Shown here one piece after another: positions 34,211 to 42,959 of a DNA stretch of 64,000 bases; the stretch's first letter is position 1; the number at the start of each line of letters is the position of its first letter. A model generated the notes under the pieces. It did no database searches. It saw only the letters and a program-made list of their open reading frames with translations, and was not told where the DNA came from. Source of the DNA: Pseudomonas capeferrum (lineage in GTDB: Bacteria; Pseudomonadota; Gammaproteobacteria; Pseudomonadales; Pseudomonadaceae); NCBI RefSeq assembly GCF_013523055.1, contig NZ_JAAMQM010000018.1:1-64000 (forward strand), in the 5' to 3' direction. Position numbers and translations under genes: made by a program.

Positions 34211-34298
34211 AATTAGAAAGCCGAACATTTTCTTAACTGACTGACATTAGGCGCTAGTGCTTGTATTTCTGACTGGCACCCGAATCAGTCGAAGGCCT

Positions 34299-35402
34299 TC
34301 AGGTCCCGGACTTTATACGTGTCCACGCCCGCGTGCGGGCACGTTCGGCATCGCGCGACAAAGGCGTGAGGGTGTACAGCTTGGTCATGGCCTCGGCGGT
34401 CGGATACAGGTTGGGATTGTTGCGAATGGCCGGGCTGACCTTCTCGGTCGCATCCTTGTTGGGGTTGGGATAGCCGACGAAATCGCTGATCGGCGCGATG
34501 ACTTCCGGCCGCAGCAGGTAGTTGATGAATACATGGGCATCTTCGGCATTGGCCGCGTTCTTGGGAATGGCCAGCATATCGAACCAGATCGGCGCGCCTT
34601 CCTTGGGCAGGCGCATGTCGACCACCACACCGTTCTTCGCATCCAGCGCGCGATTGGCGGCCTGGGAGAAACTGCCCGAATAGCCGACCGCCACGCAGAT
34701 GTCCCCGTTGGCGATATCGGCCATGTACTTGGAAGAGTGGAAGTAGGTGATGTGCGGACGGATCTTCAGCATCAACGCCTCGGCCTTCTGGTAGTCGGCC
34801 GGCTTGTCGCTGTTCGGTGGCAGCCCCAGGTACTGCAAGGCCAAGGGCAGGATCTCCGACGGCGAGTCGAGCAGGGCTACACCGCATTGCTTGAGCTTGG
34901 CGATGTTCTCTTCCTTGAAGATCAGGTCCCAACTGTCTACCGGGGCATCGTTGCCGAGCGCGGCCTTGACCTTTTCCGGGTTGAAACCGATCAGGACAGT
35001 GCCATACATGTAGGGCACGGCGAAGCGATTGCCTGGGTCGCTCTTCTCCACCAGCTTCATCAACGCGGGATCGAGATGCTGCCAGTTCGTCAGTTTCGAG
35101 CGATCCAGAGGCTGGAATACGCCGGCCTCGATCTGCTTGGCCAGGAACACGTTGGATGGCACCACCACGTCATAACCGGAATTGCCCGTGAGCAACTTGG
35201 CCTCGAGCGCTTCGTTGGTGTCGAAGATATCGTAGACCAGCTTGACCTCGGTCTCGGCCTTGAAGTCGGTCAAGGTCTTCGGGGTGATGTAGTCGAACCA
35301 GTTGTAGACGCGCAAGGTGCGTTGCTCGGCCTGTGCCGGCAACGCTGCGCAAACGAGGCTGGCGCACATCAACGAGGCAAGCAGTGGCTTGAGACGGATC
35401 AT
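34299..35402 (-). CDS. periplasmic polyamine-binding protein (PotF/SpuD-like)
   Basis: The 367-residue product has a signal peptide (cut after AQA, about residue 25) and then LRVYNWFDYITPKTLTDFKA, DVVVPSNVFLAKQIEAGVF, YMYGTVLIGFNPEKVKAALG, VGYSGSFSQAANRALDAKN and MLAIPKNAANAEDAHVFIN, the PotD/PotF solute-binding family. It captures putrescine or spermidine in the periplasm for an ABC importer encoded elsewhere. Its start codon overlaps the stop of the amidohydrolase gene (ATGA at 35399-35402), so the two are translationally coupled. Confidence 0.9.
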   Translation of the reverse strand: MIRLKPLLASLMCASLVCAALPAQAEQRTLRVYNWFDYITPKTLTDFKAETEVKLVYDIFDTNEALEAKLLTGNSGYDVVVPSNVFLAKQIEAGVFQPLDRSKLTNWQHLDPALMKLVEKSDPGNRFAVPYMYGTVLIGFNPEKVKAALGNDAPVDSWDLIFKEENIAKLKQCGVALLDSPSEILPLALQYLGLPPNSDKPADYQKAEALMLKIRPHITYFHSSKYMADIANGDICVAVGYSGSFSQAANRALDAKNGVVVDMRLPKEGAPIWFDMLAIPKNAANAEDAHVFINYLLRPEVIAPISDFVGYPNPNKDATEKVSPAIRNNPNLYPTAEAMTKLYTLTPLSRDAERARTRAWTRIKSGT

Positions 35403-36445
35403 GAATGAGCTCCTGGTTGGGCATGCTGGAAGCCTTCCAGCACGTTGACGGCGTTGATGCCGATCTCTTCCACGGCGTAACCGCCTTCCATCACGAACAA
35501 CGTCGGCTTGCCCAGCCGGGCGATACGCTCACCCATTTGCAGATAGTCCGGGCTGTCGAGGCGAAACTGCGAGATCGGGTCATGCATGAAGGTGTCCACG
35601 CCCAGCGAAATAACCAGTACGTCCGGCGTATAGGCAGCTATACGCTGGCAGGCATCTTCCAGGGCCTGGCTCCAGGCGGACCAGTCGCTGCCAGCGGGCA
35701 AGGGATAATTGACATTGCATCCCAAGCCTTCGCCTTCGCCTTCCTCGTCCGCGTAACCCAGGAAGAAAGGAAACTCGGCCTGAGGGTCGCCATGGATCGA
35801 GGCGAAGAACACGTCATTGCGGCGATAGAAGATGTCCTGGGTACCGTTGCCGTGGTGATAGTCGACGTCCAGGATGGCGACCTTGCCGTACCCTTGGTCA
35901 AGGAAGGCCTGAGCGGCGATAGCGGCGTTGTTCAGGTAGCAATAGCCGCCCATGACCTCTGCCGCGGCGTGGTGTCCAGGTGGACGGCACAGGGCAAAGG
36001 CCGCATGTGCTCCCTCCTGGATAGCCGCCTGAGCGGTGAGGGCGACCTGCGCAGCGCTGTAGGCAGCCTGCCAGGTACCGGCGGTGATCGGTGCGCCGGC
36101 ATCGAAACTGTAATAGCCAAGCTCGCCATGCAGCCCGACAGGTTTGACCTGGCGAAGCGTGCGCGCCGGCCAGGTGAAAGGCAGCAGGTCACCGTCGTGA
36201 CCGAGTTGTGCCCAGCGTGCCCAGGCACCTTCGAAGAAGTCCAGGTAGTCGGCGCTGTGTACCCGGAGTAGCGGCGCTCGACCAAAGTCGCGCGGTGGCT
36301 GCACCGGGCCGAGTTCACGCTTGCGCACTTGTTCCAGCACATGGTCCGCGCGCGAAGGCATCTCGAAGCAGGGCATCAGCTGGCCATTGATCAGCTCGCA
36401 GCGGCCATGGTGCAAACGATGGTCATCGGAATAAACCGTCAGCAT
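35399..36445 (-). CDS. acetylpolyamine amidohydrolase (histone deacetylase superfamily)
   Basis: The 348-residue product is a class II histone-deacetylase-like enzyme: PPGHHAAAEVMGGYCYLNNA with the paired catalytic histidines, AILDVDYHHGNGTQDIFYRR with the zinc ligands Asp and His, and SLGVDTFMHDP with the third ligand. It removes acetyl groups from N-acetylated putrescine, cadaverine or spermidine. The ATG at 36445 has GGAGAA upstream. It is coupled to the polyamine-binding protein; uptake and deacetylation of acetylpolyamines would feed polyamine catabolism. Confidence 0.92.
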   Translation of the reverse strand: MLTVYSDDHRLHHGRCELINGQLMPCFEMPSRADHVLEQVRKRELGPVQPPRDFGRAPLLRVHSADYLDFFEGAWARWAQLGHDGDLLPFTWPARTLRQVKPVGLHGELGYYSFDAGAPITAGTWQAAYSAAQVALTAQAAIQEGAHAAFALCRPPGHHAAAEVMGGYCYLNNAAIAAQAFLDQGYGKVAILDVDYHHGNGTQDIFYRRNDVFFASIHGDPQAEFPFFLGYADEEGEGEGLGCNVNYPLPAGSDWSAWSQALEDACQRIAAYTPDVLVISLGVDTFMHDPISQFRLDSPDYLQMGERIARLGKPTLFVMEGGYAVEEIGINAVNVLEGFQHAQPGAHS

Positions 36446-36659
36446 TTCTTGTTCTCCGTTTTTCACTGGCATGGGCCATTGTCAGGGCCTGCCAAAGAAG
36501 GGAAAACGACGCAAACGGCCAAAAGGGGATAGATATGGCCAACTGTGTCGCCCGCCGTTGTTCTTGGTTCTGACGCGTTTCCGGGCAGTTAAGGAAAAAA
36601 GCTCATGTTTCGAATTTTGAAGCTTTATTCCGGCCTCTCGAATCTTCGCTGAAGCTGAT

Positions 36660-37350
36660 GGCCTCGTCGCGGGACAAGCCCGCTCGCCACCGTGACCATG
36701 TTCGGTCCGATCCAGTCCAGTCCAGTCCGGTGGCGAGCGGGCTTGCCCCGCGACGAGGCCCTCAGCCTCACCAAAGCTCCAATAGGCCAAAAAGCATCAA
36801 CACTCCAGCTCACCACCGACGGTCCGGACACAACTCCAGTGGCGAGCGGGCTTGCCCCGCGACGAGGCCATCAGCCTCACTAAAGCTCCGATAAGCCAAA
36901 AAGCATCAACACTCCAGCTCATCACCGACGGACCGGACACAACTCCAGTGGCGAGCGGGCTTGCCCCGCGACGAGGCCCTCAGCTTCACTAAAGCTCCGA
37001 TAAGCCAAAAAGCATCAACACTCCAGCTCACCACCGACGGTCCGGACACAACTCCAGTGGCGAGCGGGCTTGCCCCGCGACGAGGCCCTCAGCCTCACTA
37101 AAGCTCCAATAGGCCAAAAAGCATCAACACTCCAGCTCACCACCGACGGTCCGGACGCAACTCCAGTGGCGAGCGGGCTTGCCCCGCGACGAGGCCATCA
37201 GCCTCACTAAAGCTCCAATAGGCCAAAAAGCATCAACACTCCAGCTCACCACCAACGGTCCGGACACAACTCCAGTGGCGAGCGGGCTTGCCCCGCGACG
37301 AGGCCATCAGCTTCACTAAAGCTCCAAGAGGCCAAAGAGAAGCTTCAACA
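36660..37350. repeat. REP element and 109-bp tandem array of REP units
   Basis: One REP in minus orientation lies at 36660-36690. From 36731 a REP core (TGGCGAGCGGGCTTGCCCCG) recurs at 36731, 36840, 36949, 37058, 37167 and 37276, exactly 109 bp apart each time. The rest of each unit is the same 70-odd bp of non-REP DNA with the words AAGCTCC, AAAAAGCATCAACACTCCAG and GACGGTCCGGACAC, with a few base differences. There are five full units plus part of a sixth. No gene is present from 36446 to 37391. Confidence 0.92.
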
Positions 37351-37391
37351 TTTAAACCGCATGTTGTTCCTCAGCCGACTGGCATTGCCAC

Positions 37392-38414
37392 TCAACTGCG
37401 AAAATGACTCGGCGCCACCCCGCTCCAGCGCTGAAACGCATGTCGAAAGCTGGCGGTCTCACTGAAGCCGAGGGTTTCGGCAATCCGATAGATCGGCATC
37501 TGGTCTTCGGCGAGCAACTGCTTGGCGCGCTCGAAGCGTAGTTCGTCCAGCAATTGCTGGTAGCTGCTGCCCAGCGCGTGCAAATGCCGGCGCAAGGTCC
37601 GCGAGGAGCAATTCATTTGCCGGGCCAGACCATCGATCCCCGGCGCGGCATCCAACTGCTGCTGCAGTAGCTGGCGAATACGTCCCAACCAGGCCTGACG
37701 GCCAGTAAATTCCATGTTCAGACGTCGACAGCGCTCGTTCATGGCCTGGTACGTGATCGGATCGGCCAACGGCAAGGGCGCCTCCAGCCAGCGACGATCG
37801 AAGGCGAAGGCATTGTCAGCGGCGGCGAACGCCAGTGGGCATTGGAATGCCTTGCCGTAGAGCGCGTGATAGCCCGGCTGCTCATGTTCGAAGCGTGCGC
37901 CCAGCAGCGGTAGTGGCTGCCCCAGCAGGTCATCGCAGATGACCTTCAGCGAAGTCAGGCAAAACTCGGCATTGAATGCGGCCAGTGCCGCCGATTCCCG
38001 GTATTCGCTGGCGCACAGCCAGATCCGCTGGCCATCGTCGGCCAGGCGCAGGTGGAAAAGTGTTCCCAACAATGCCGGATAGCCCATCGCCAAACGCAGG
38101 GCGTCACCTAAGGTGGCACTGGAGAGCAAGGCGTAACCGAGCATGCCGTAGCAGGACACATGCATGCGCTGGCCCAGGTGCAGCCCGATGTCTTCGCGTC
38201 GCGCCACGGCATTGCTGCAGACCGTCTGCTCCTGTTGCGTGGTGATACGCCCATCGGCATGGTCGAGGTCCGCCAGGCCAATGCCGCTGCCGACGAGCAG
38301 CTCGTCGACGCTGCCGCGTTCGTCCTGGAAAACCTTGAGAATCAGCGAGACGGCATTCAGGGTAGTCAGATGGGTAGGCAGCATGCTTGGCGTCTGGCGT
38401 TGAGGTGGAAGCAT
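37392..38414 (-). CDS. AraC-family transcriptional regulator (OruR/ArgR-like)
   Basis: The 340-residue product has an N-terminal Arabinose_bd-like domain (GMLGYALLSSATLGDALRLA, GTLFHLRLADDGQRIWLCAS) and a C-terminal AraC double helix-turn-helix (about 235-335: IDGLARQMNCSSRTLRRHLH, FERAKQLLAEDQMPIYRIAE, LGFSETASFRHAFQRWSGVA). Such proteins often control amino acid or polyamine catabolism. No good ribosome site was found; ATG 38414 and 38384 are both possible, and the first gives the usual length. Its targets may include the neighbouring amidohydrolase genes (inference). Confidence 0.85.
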   Translation of the reverse strand: MLPPQRQTPSMLPTHLTTLNAVSLILKVFQDERGSVDELLVGSGIGLADLDHADGRITTQQEQTVCSNAVARREDIGLHLGQRMHVSCYGMLGYALLSSATLGDALRLAMGYPALLGTLFHLRLADDGQRIWLCASEYRESAALAAFNAEFCLTSLKVICDDLLGQPLPLLGARFEHEQPGYHALYGKAFQCPLAFAAADNAFAFDRRWLEAPLPLADPITYQAMNERCRRLNMEFTGRQAWLGRIRQLLQQQLDAAPGIDGLARQMNCSSRTLRRHLHALGSSYQQLLDELRFERAKQLLAEDQMPIYRIAETLGFSETASFRHAFQRWSGVAPSHFRS

Positions 38415-38647
38415 TGTGGAGCAATTTATGTGCCTTGGTTCCTGATTGGAGGAGGGCACGAAGGTTTCATGATGAACCGGAGCTGCACAGTTGAACTGGG
38501 CTGGAGTGGCAGATATCTGTCCCAAAAAGTTTCGCTCCTTCAGCATTTGGGAAAGTAACCTGCGCAAGCTTCCGCCGTTTCTGCGGTGTCAGGCTGGTTA
38601 TTCAGGGCTAGTTTCCTCGGGTCGTCTTGTTTCTTGCTTGGCGATTA

Positions 38648-38820
38648 GGGGTGAGAATCTACCGAACGAATGAGCGGCATCCCGTTATGGCAGCCGTGCG
38701 CGGCCAGACCTCGGTCTGGCCGAGTTCCTTCGTTCCTCGGTTTTTCACCCCGTGTACGGCTGCCACCCTTATTCTGTGAGAAGAACAGGGGGCAGCTCCC
38801 GTAACGCATGGGGGCAAAGC
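38648..38820 (+). ncRNA. structured leader with competing hairpins
   Basis: Four helices can be drawn. A: GGGGTGA (38648-38654) with TCACCCC (38745-38751). B: GGCAGCCGT (38689-38697) with ACGGCTGCC (38756-38764). C: CGGCCAGACC with GGTCTGGCCG (38701-38722). D: GCTGCC (38759-38764) with GGCAGC (38791-38796), extended by CCCT/AGGG and TTCT/AGAA. B and D share the same bases, so only one can form. It ends just before the start of a small gene. It looks like a cis-regulatory RNA or a repeated mobile element; its family is not known to me. Confidence 0.5.
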
Positions 38821-38821
38821 C

Positions 38822-39110
38822 ATGAAAAAGATCGTCCCCTGACCCCCCGCATACCCGTCCCAATCCCCTTATCACCACCCCATACTTTTCTATCCACAGC
38901 CATCTCTTACCGTCCGACTCTCAGGCCTACGCCAGCGAGCTCCTGCGCGGAATCTTCGAGACCACCGACGAATACTGTCGAGCGCGCGCCCTCGAGCCAG
39001 GGCAGGGCATGTTGGTGAACGTGCTGCACTCGGCGGAATTCGCGCGTGCGCTGGTCGAGCATGCGCTCACCAAACTTCAGACCACCACGGATCAAGGAGT
39101 GACGCCATGA
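38822..39110 (+). pseudogene. small DUF6124-like gene, frameshifted near its start
   Basis: ATG AAA AAG ATC GTC CCC is followed by one extra T, giving TGA at once. Without it the frame would read MKKIVPDPPHTRPNPLITTP, then SDSQAYASELLRGIFETTDE, ALEPGQGMLVNVLHSAEFAR and ALTKLQTTTDQGVTP up to a TGA at 39108-39110 that overlaps the next ATG. The MKKIVPDPP opening resembles small Pseudomonas proteins of the DUF6124 type. Function unknown. As written the gene cannot be translated whole unless a later start is used. Confidence 0.55.
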
Positions 39111-39336
39111 GCCGGACAATCGAGCGAAAACGGCAACAACCCCCGGCACCGCGATCTTCATCCGCAGCAAGTATCCGCCCGGCGACCTGTTCCGCATCAC
39201 ACCGGACATCCCCTGCGACTATGCGCTGGAGCAGGCCGCGACCATCCTTGACAAGTTTTCCCTGGATGCCCTGGTGAATTTGCTGGCCTACGCAGATCTG
39301 GAAATCGATTTTACAGTTAAGAAAAAAGCGGCCTGA
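39107..39336 (+). pseudogene. small DUF3077-like gene, frameshifted
   Basis: The frame opens MSRTIERK at the ATG that overlaps the previous stop (ATGA). A missing A in the run AAAACGG breaks it; the continuing frame reads SKYPPGDLFRITPDIPCDYA, LEQAATILDKFSLDALVNLL and IDFTVKKKAA. The LFRITPDIPCDYALEQA stretch resembles DUF3077 proteins, short cytoplasmic proteins of unknown function in Pseudomonas. The pair probably formed one operon under the leader at 38648-38820. Confidence 0.55.
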
Positions 39337-39467
39337 TCCAGGATGCACAGCAACGTACTGGCTTTTGCGATAGCCAGTTTTGAGAAGCCATTAATCCCTG
39401 TCGCGGCGAGCCCTGCCGCTGCTAGAGGCAAGGGGATAGAGAATGGGCTCTTCAGATTGTCGGGTAA

Positions 39468-39500
39468 CAAAAAAAGGGCCCGAAGCCTAAGCTTCGAGCC
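39468..39500 (-). terminator. intrinsic terminator of aspA
   Basis: On the minus strand GGGCTCGAAGC pairs with GCTTCGGGCCC around a TTAG loop and is followed by seven T. It lies 57 bp after the aspA stop. Confidence 0.88.
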
Positions 39501-39556
39501 CTCAAACGGCTGAGAGGTGTCTAGTCCCTCGACCTGGTGAGCGGTGTATCGGTCGG

Positions 39557-40981
39557 TTACGCCTTCAGCGGAACCAGACGCGGTGCAATCATGTTTTCCG
39601 GACGCAGGATGTCGTTGAGCATCGCTTCGTCCAGCAGGCCTTCTTCACGCACCAGTTCCAGTACGCCGCGGCCGGTTTCCAGGGCGACGCGGGCGATACG
39701 GGTGGCGTTTTCATAGCCGATGTACGGGTTCAGGGCGGTGACCAGGCCGATCGAGTGTTCGACCAGTTCACGGCAGCGCTGCTCGTTGGCGGTGATGCCG
39801 ACGATGCAGTGCTCGCGTAGCATGTCCATGGCGCGCTGCAGCAGGCGGATCGAGTCGAAGATCTTGTAGGCGATCAGCGGCTCCATGACGTTGAGCTGCA
39901 GTTGGCCGCCTTCGGCCGCGATGGTCAGGGCCAGGTCGTTGCCCATGATGGCGAAGGCCACCTGGTTGACGGCCTCCGGGATCACCGGGTTGACCTTGCC
40001 TGGCATGATCGAGCTGCCCGGTTGGCGTGCCGGCAGGTTGATCTCGTTGATGCCGGTGCGCGGGCCGCTGGACAGCAGGCGCAGGTCGTTGCAGATCTTC
40101 GACAGCTTGACCGCGGTGCGCTTGAGCATGCCCGAGAACAGCACGAAGGCGCCCATGTCGGAGGTGGCTTCGATCAGGTCGGCAGCCGGTACCAGCGGCT
40201 GGCCGCTGATCAGCGCCAGGCGCTGTACGGCCAGGCCCTGGTAGCCAGGGTCGGCGTTGATGCCGGTGCCGATGGCGGTACCGCCCAGGTTGACTTCGGT
40301 CAGCAACTCCGGCGCCAGGCTGCGCAGGCGGTTGAGGTCTTCGGTCAGTGTCGTGGCGAAGGCACGGAATTCCTGGCCCAGGGTCATCGGTACCGCGTCC
40401 TGCAGCTGGGTACGACCCATTTTCAAGACGTGGTTGAATTCTTCACCCTTGGCAGCGAAGGCTTGGATCAGGCTGTCGAGGCTGGCCAGCAGGGCGTCAT
40501 GGCCCAGCAGCAGACCCAGGCGGATCGCAGTCGGGTAGGCGTCGTTGGTCGACTGCGCCATGTTGACGTCGTTGTTCGGGTGCAGGTACTGGTACTCGCC
40601 TTTCTGGTGGCCCATGGCCTCCAGCGCGATGTTGGCGATGACTTCGTTGGCGTTCATGTTGGTGGAAGTACCAGCACCGCCCTGGATCATGTCGACCACG
40701 AACTGCTCGTGGTAGTCGCCGCGGATCAGACGGGCGCAGGCCTCGCTGATGGCGGCATGCTTGGCATCGCTCAGGTGACCCAGTTCACGGTTGGCGTCGG
40801 CGGCTGCCTGCTTGACCATGGCCAGACCCACTACCAGCTTCGGGTAGTGCGACAGTGGAACACCGGAAAGGTGGAAGTTGTTGGCAGCACGCAGAGTCTG
40901 GATGCCGTAGTAGGCATCCGCTGGGACTTCAAGGGTACCAAGCAGGTCTTTTTCGACGCGGAACGATGCAGCGGAGGACAT
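39557..40981 (-). CDS. aspA: aspartate ammonia-lyase
   Basis: The 474-residue product belongs to the fumarase/aspartase superfamily: GGAGTSTNMNANEVIANIAL, NDVNMAQSTNDAYPTAIRLG, and the signature PGSSIMPGKVNPVIPEAV. It converts L-aspartate to fumarate and ammonia reversibly. The ATG at 40981 (MSSAASFRVEKDLLG) gives the family length; an ATG 12 bp upstream exists and the ribosome site is weak for both. It is divergent from a LysR gene (179 bp) that may regulate it, and ends at a strong terminator. Confidence 0.94.
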   Translation of the reverse strand: MSSAASFRVEKDLLGTLEVPADAYYGIQTLRAANNFHLSGVPLSHYPKLVVGLAMVKQAAADANRELGHLSDAKHAAISEACARLIRGDYHEQFVVDMIQGGAGTSTNMNANEVIANIALEAMGHQKGEYQYLHPNNDVNMAQSTNDAYPTAIRLGLLLGHDALLASLDSLIQAFAAKGEEFNHVLKMGRTQLQDAVPMTLGQEFRAFATTLTEDLNRLRSLAPELLTEVNLGGTAIGTGINADPGYQGLAVQRLALISGQPLVPAADLIEATSDMGAFVLFSGMLKRTAVKLSKICNDLRLLSSGPRTGINEINLPARQPGSSIMPGKVNPVIPEAVNQVAFAIMGNDLALTIAAEGGQLQLNVMEPLIAYKIFDSIRLLQRAMDMLREHCIVGITANEQRCRELVEHSIGLVTALNPYIGYENATRIARVALETGRGVLELVREEGLLDEAMLNDILRPENMIAPRLVPLKA

Positions 40982-41160
40982 GACGGATATCATCTCGGTT
41001 TTGACCCGGCAACTGCCGGAATGCCGCCAATCCTAGGCCTGCGCCGATTTTGCCGCCAATGCTGTTGCGCGCTAACCTATGCACGAACGGCATAATGATT
41101 CATGTGACGCCGATTGATATTCGAGCGTGTTCCAATCTGGTGCATGCAAGGGAGACCATT

Positions 41161-42078
41161 GTGAACCTGGAAAGCAAATGGCTGGAGGACTTCAGCGCCT
41201 TGGCGGCTACACGCAGCTTCTCTCAGGCGGCCGAGCGACGATTCGTCACGCAGCCAGCCTTCAGCCGACGTATCCGCAGTCTTGAAGCTGCACTCGGACT
41301 GACGTTGGTGAATCGCTCTCGCACGCCGATCGAGTTGACCGAGGCGGGGCAGCTGTTTCTCGTCACGGCGCGTACGGTTGTCGACCAGTTGAGCGAAGTT
41401 CTTCGCCATTTGCATCATCTTGAAGGCGGGCAGGGCGAGGTGATCCAGGTGGCGGCAGCGCATTCGCTGGCCTCGGGCTTCTTCCCACGCTGGGTAGCGC
41501 AGCTACGCAACGATGGGCTGAACATCGCCACGCGCCTGGTCGCGACCAACGTCGGTGATGCGGTGCACGCCCTGCGCGAGGGTGGTTGCGACCTGATGCT
41601 GGCCTTCTATGATCCGGATGCTGCCCTGCAGATGGATGCCGAGATCTTCCCGTCGCTGCACATGGGTACCACCGAGATGCTGCCGGTGTGCGCGGTGGAT
41701 GCCGACGGCCAGGCGTTGTTCGATCTTGAAGGTGAGGCCAGCGTGCCGTTGCTGGCCTACAGCGCCGGCGCCTTCCTGGGTCGTTCGGTGAGCCTGCTGC
41801 TGCGCCAGCGTAACCTGCGCTACACCACTGTCTATGAGACAGCGATGGCCGACAGCCTCAAGAGCATGGCCCTCGAGGGCATGGGCATCGCCTGGGTACC
41901 GCGCCTGTCGATGCAGGGCGAGCTGGCGCGTGGAGAACTGGTGGTCTGCGGTGGCAGTGCCTGGCACGTACCGCTGGAAATACGTCTGTATCGCTGTGCC
42001 TTGGTACGCAAGGCCAACGTGCGTCTCCTGTGGCGCAAGCTGGAAACGCCGGGCGTCCCCGCAGGCAGCTCAGTTTGA
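41161..42078 (+). CDS. LysR-family transcriptional regulator
   Basis: The 305-residue product has the LysR winged helix (MNLESKWLEDFSALAATRSF, VTQPAFSRRIRSLEAALGL) and a substrate-binding domain (VIQVAAAHSLASGFFPRWVA, MALEGMGIAWVPRLSMQGEL). The GTG at 41161 is the start because GGGAG lies 7 bp before it and the usual MNLESKWLEDF opening follows. The gene is divergent from aspA and likely controls it. Its stop overlaps the stop of the next gene by 9 bp on the opposite strand. Confidence 0.9.
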   Translation: MNLESKWLEDFSALAATRSFSQAAERRFVTQPAFSRRIRSLEAALGLTLVNRSRTPIELTEAGQLFLVTARTVVDQLSEVLRHLHHLEGGQGEVIQVAAAHSLASGFFPRWVAQLRNDGLNIATRLVATNVGDAVHALREGGCDLMLAFYDPDAALQMDAEIFPSLHMGTTEMLPVCAVDADGQALFDLEGEASVPLLAYSAGAFLGRSVSLLLRQRNLRYTTVYETAMADSLKSMALEGMGIAWVPRLSMQGELARGELVVCGGSAWHVPLEIRLYRCALVRKANVRLLWRKLETPGVPAGSSV

Positions 42079-42693
42079 GTTGTACTTCAAGTAGTCTGCA
42101 ATGTTCGCTCTGTTCTCGTCGCTGTAGCGGTAGCAATGTGAGCGAAGCGGGTTGCGGGGCGCCATGTAGGTCTCGCAGAACCATCCGTTGAACTGGGTTG
42201 CCGCGTGCTCATGCGTGGCATTGAGCAAGTGGCCGATTTCATGGGCAGGGGCCTTGAACGTATCGAGCGAAGCGATGGCGTGTGTACCGCCTTGCTCGGC
42301 AAGTCCGGCGTTGTAGTTCAATCCGCTGCGGTCGTAGACGTCCCGGGTAAGCAACACGTATTTTCGCATGAACGAAAAGGGCGCTGAAGAGCGATACCTG
42401 AGCTCATCCTTGAAGGCGTCGAGAATCTCGTTCGAAGGTTTTCCCGCATAGGCGAGGTCAGTAATCCCTGGGACGTTGCGCTGGAAGATGATTTCGATGG
42501 GATGACTGGTAAAGCTGCGCATTTCATCCAGCCATTGCTGGAAATAGTCGTTTCGCAGATCGTGTTCGCTGATATCGACAAGCTCATCGTGGGGATAAAT
42601 CCAAATCTGCAGGGATTGGCTTGCCCAGGCAGCAGGCAGTTGCGACGCGCACATCAGCGCGATCCAACGGGCAATACACTTGCAAGTGATCAT
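42070..42693 (-). CDS. secreted metzincin-like zinc metalloprotease
   Basis: The 207-residue product has a signal peptide (cut after AWA, about residue 24), then LQIWIYPHDELVDISEHDLR and, near residue 150, PAHEIGHLLNATHEH. This fits HExxHxxxxxH, the metzincin zinc site, with Asn in place of the usual Gly of HExxHxxGxxH. The WYMxPRN-like segment CETYMAPRNPLRSHCYRYS may form the Met turn and a disulfide. No prodomain or secretion tail is visible. It resembles small bacterial metzincins; substrate unknown. It converges on the LysR gene. Confidence 0.72.
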   Translation of the reverse strand: MITCKCIARWIALMCASQLPAAWASQSLQIWIYPHDELVDISEHDLRNDYFQQWLDEMRSFTSHPIEIIFQRNVPGITDLAYAGKPSNEILDAFKDELRYRSSAPFSFMRKYVLLTRDVYDRSGLNYNAGLAEQGGTHAIASLDTFKAPAHEIGHLLNATHEHAATQFNGWFCETYMAPRNPLRSHCYRYSDENRANIADYLKYNSN

Positions 42694-42836
42694 CGAGAAT
42701 CTCTGGCGGGTTGGCGGGGGCCCTGATCGTGGGCGCGCGCAAGCCTCGGCAAAAGCTGGAAGCGTTTCTGAAGAAACAGGCTGCCTTTGATCTATCGAGT
42801 GCCATCAGGGGGTGGGCGGGCCGCTAGGCCATGGGC

Positions 42837-42842
42837 TATAAT
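42837..42842 (+). promoter_or_regulatory. -10 element of purEK
   Basis: TATAAT within GGGCTATAATCTCG, about 118 bp upstream of purE. The -35 region is GC-rich and not obvious. Confidence 0.55.
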
Positions 42843-42886
42843 CTCGCGCCTTCGACCCCTCTGGTCGATTCAGAATCCGTATGACG

Positions 42887-42923
42887 AGCCACGCCGGTCC
42901 ACCTGCGTGGCTTGTTGCTTTTT
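42887..42923 (+). terminator. terminator-like hairpin in the purE leader
   Basis: AGCCACGC pairs with GCGTGGCT around a 10-nt loop, followed by TTGTTGCTTTTT. It lies between the -10 element and the purE start, so it would end transcripts before purE unless something prevents it; an attenuator is a fair reading. Confidence 0.55.
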
Positions 42924-42959
42924 AGCGCGCCACAAGGCGCTTGCAGGAGAGGCTCGACG

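Noticed and set aside
36660..37350. CRISPR array
   Set aside because: The spacing is regular, but the whole 109-bp unit is repeated, including the part between REP cores; there are no unique spacers and no cas genes.
38645..38878. Minus-strand 77-codon open frame over the structured leader
   Set aside because: It covers the hairpins exactly and lacks a ribosome site; the palindromic DNA explains why both strands stay open.
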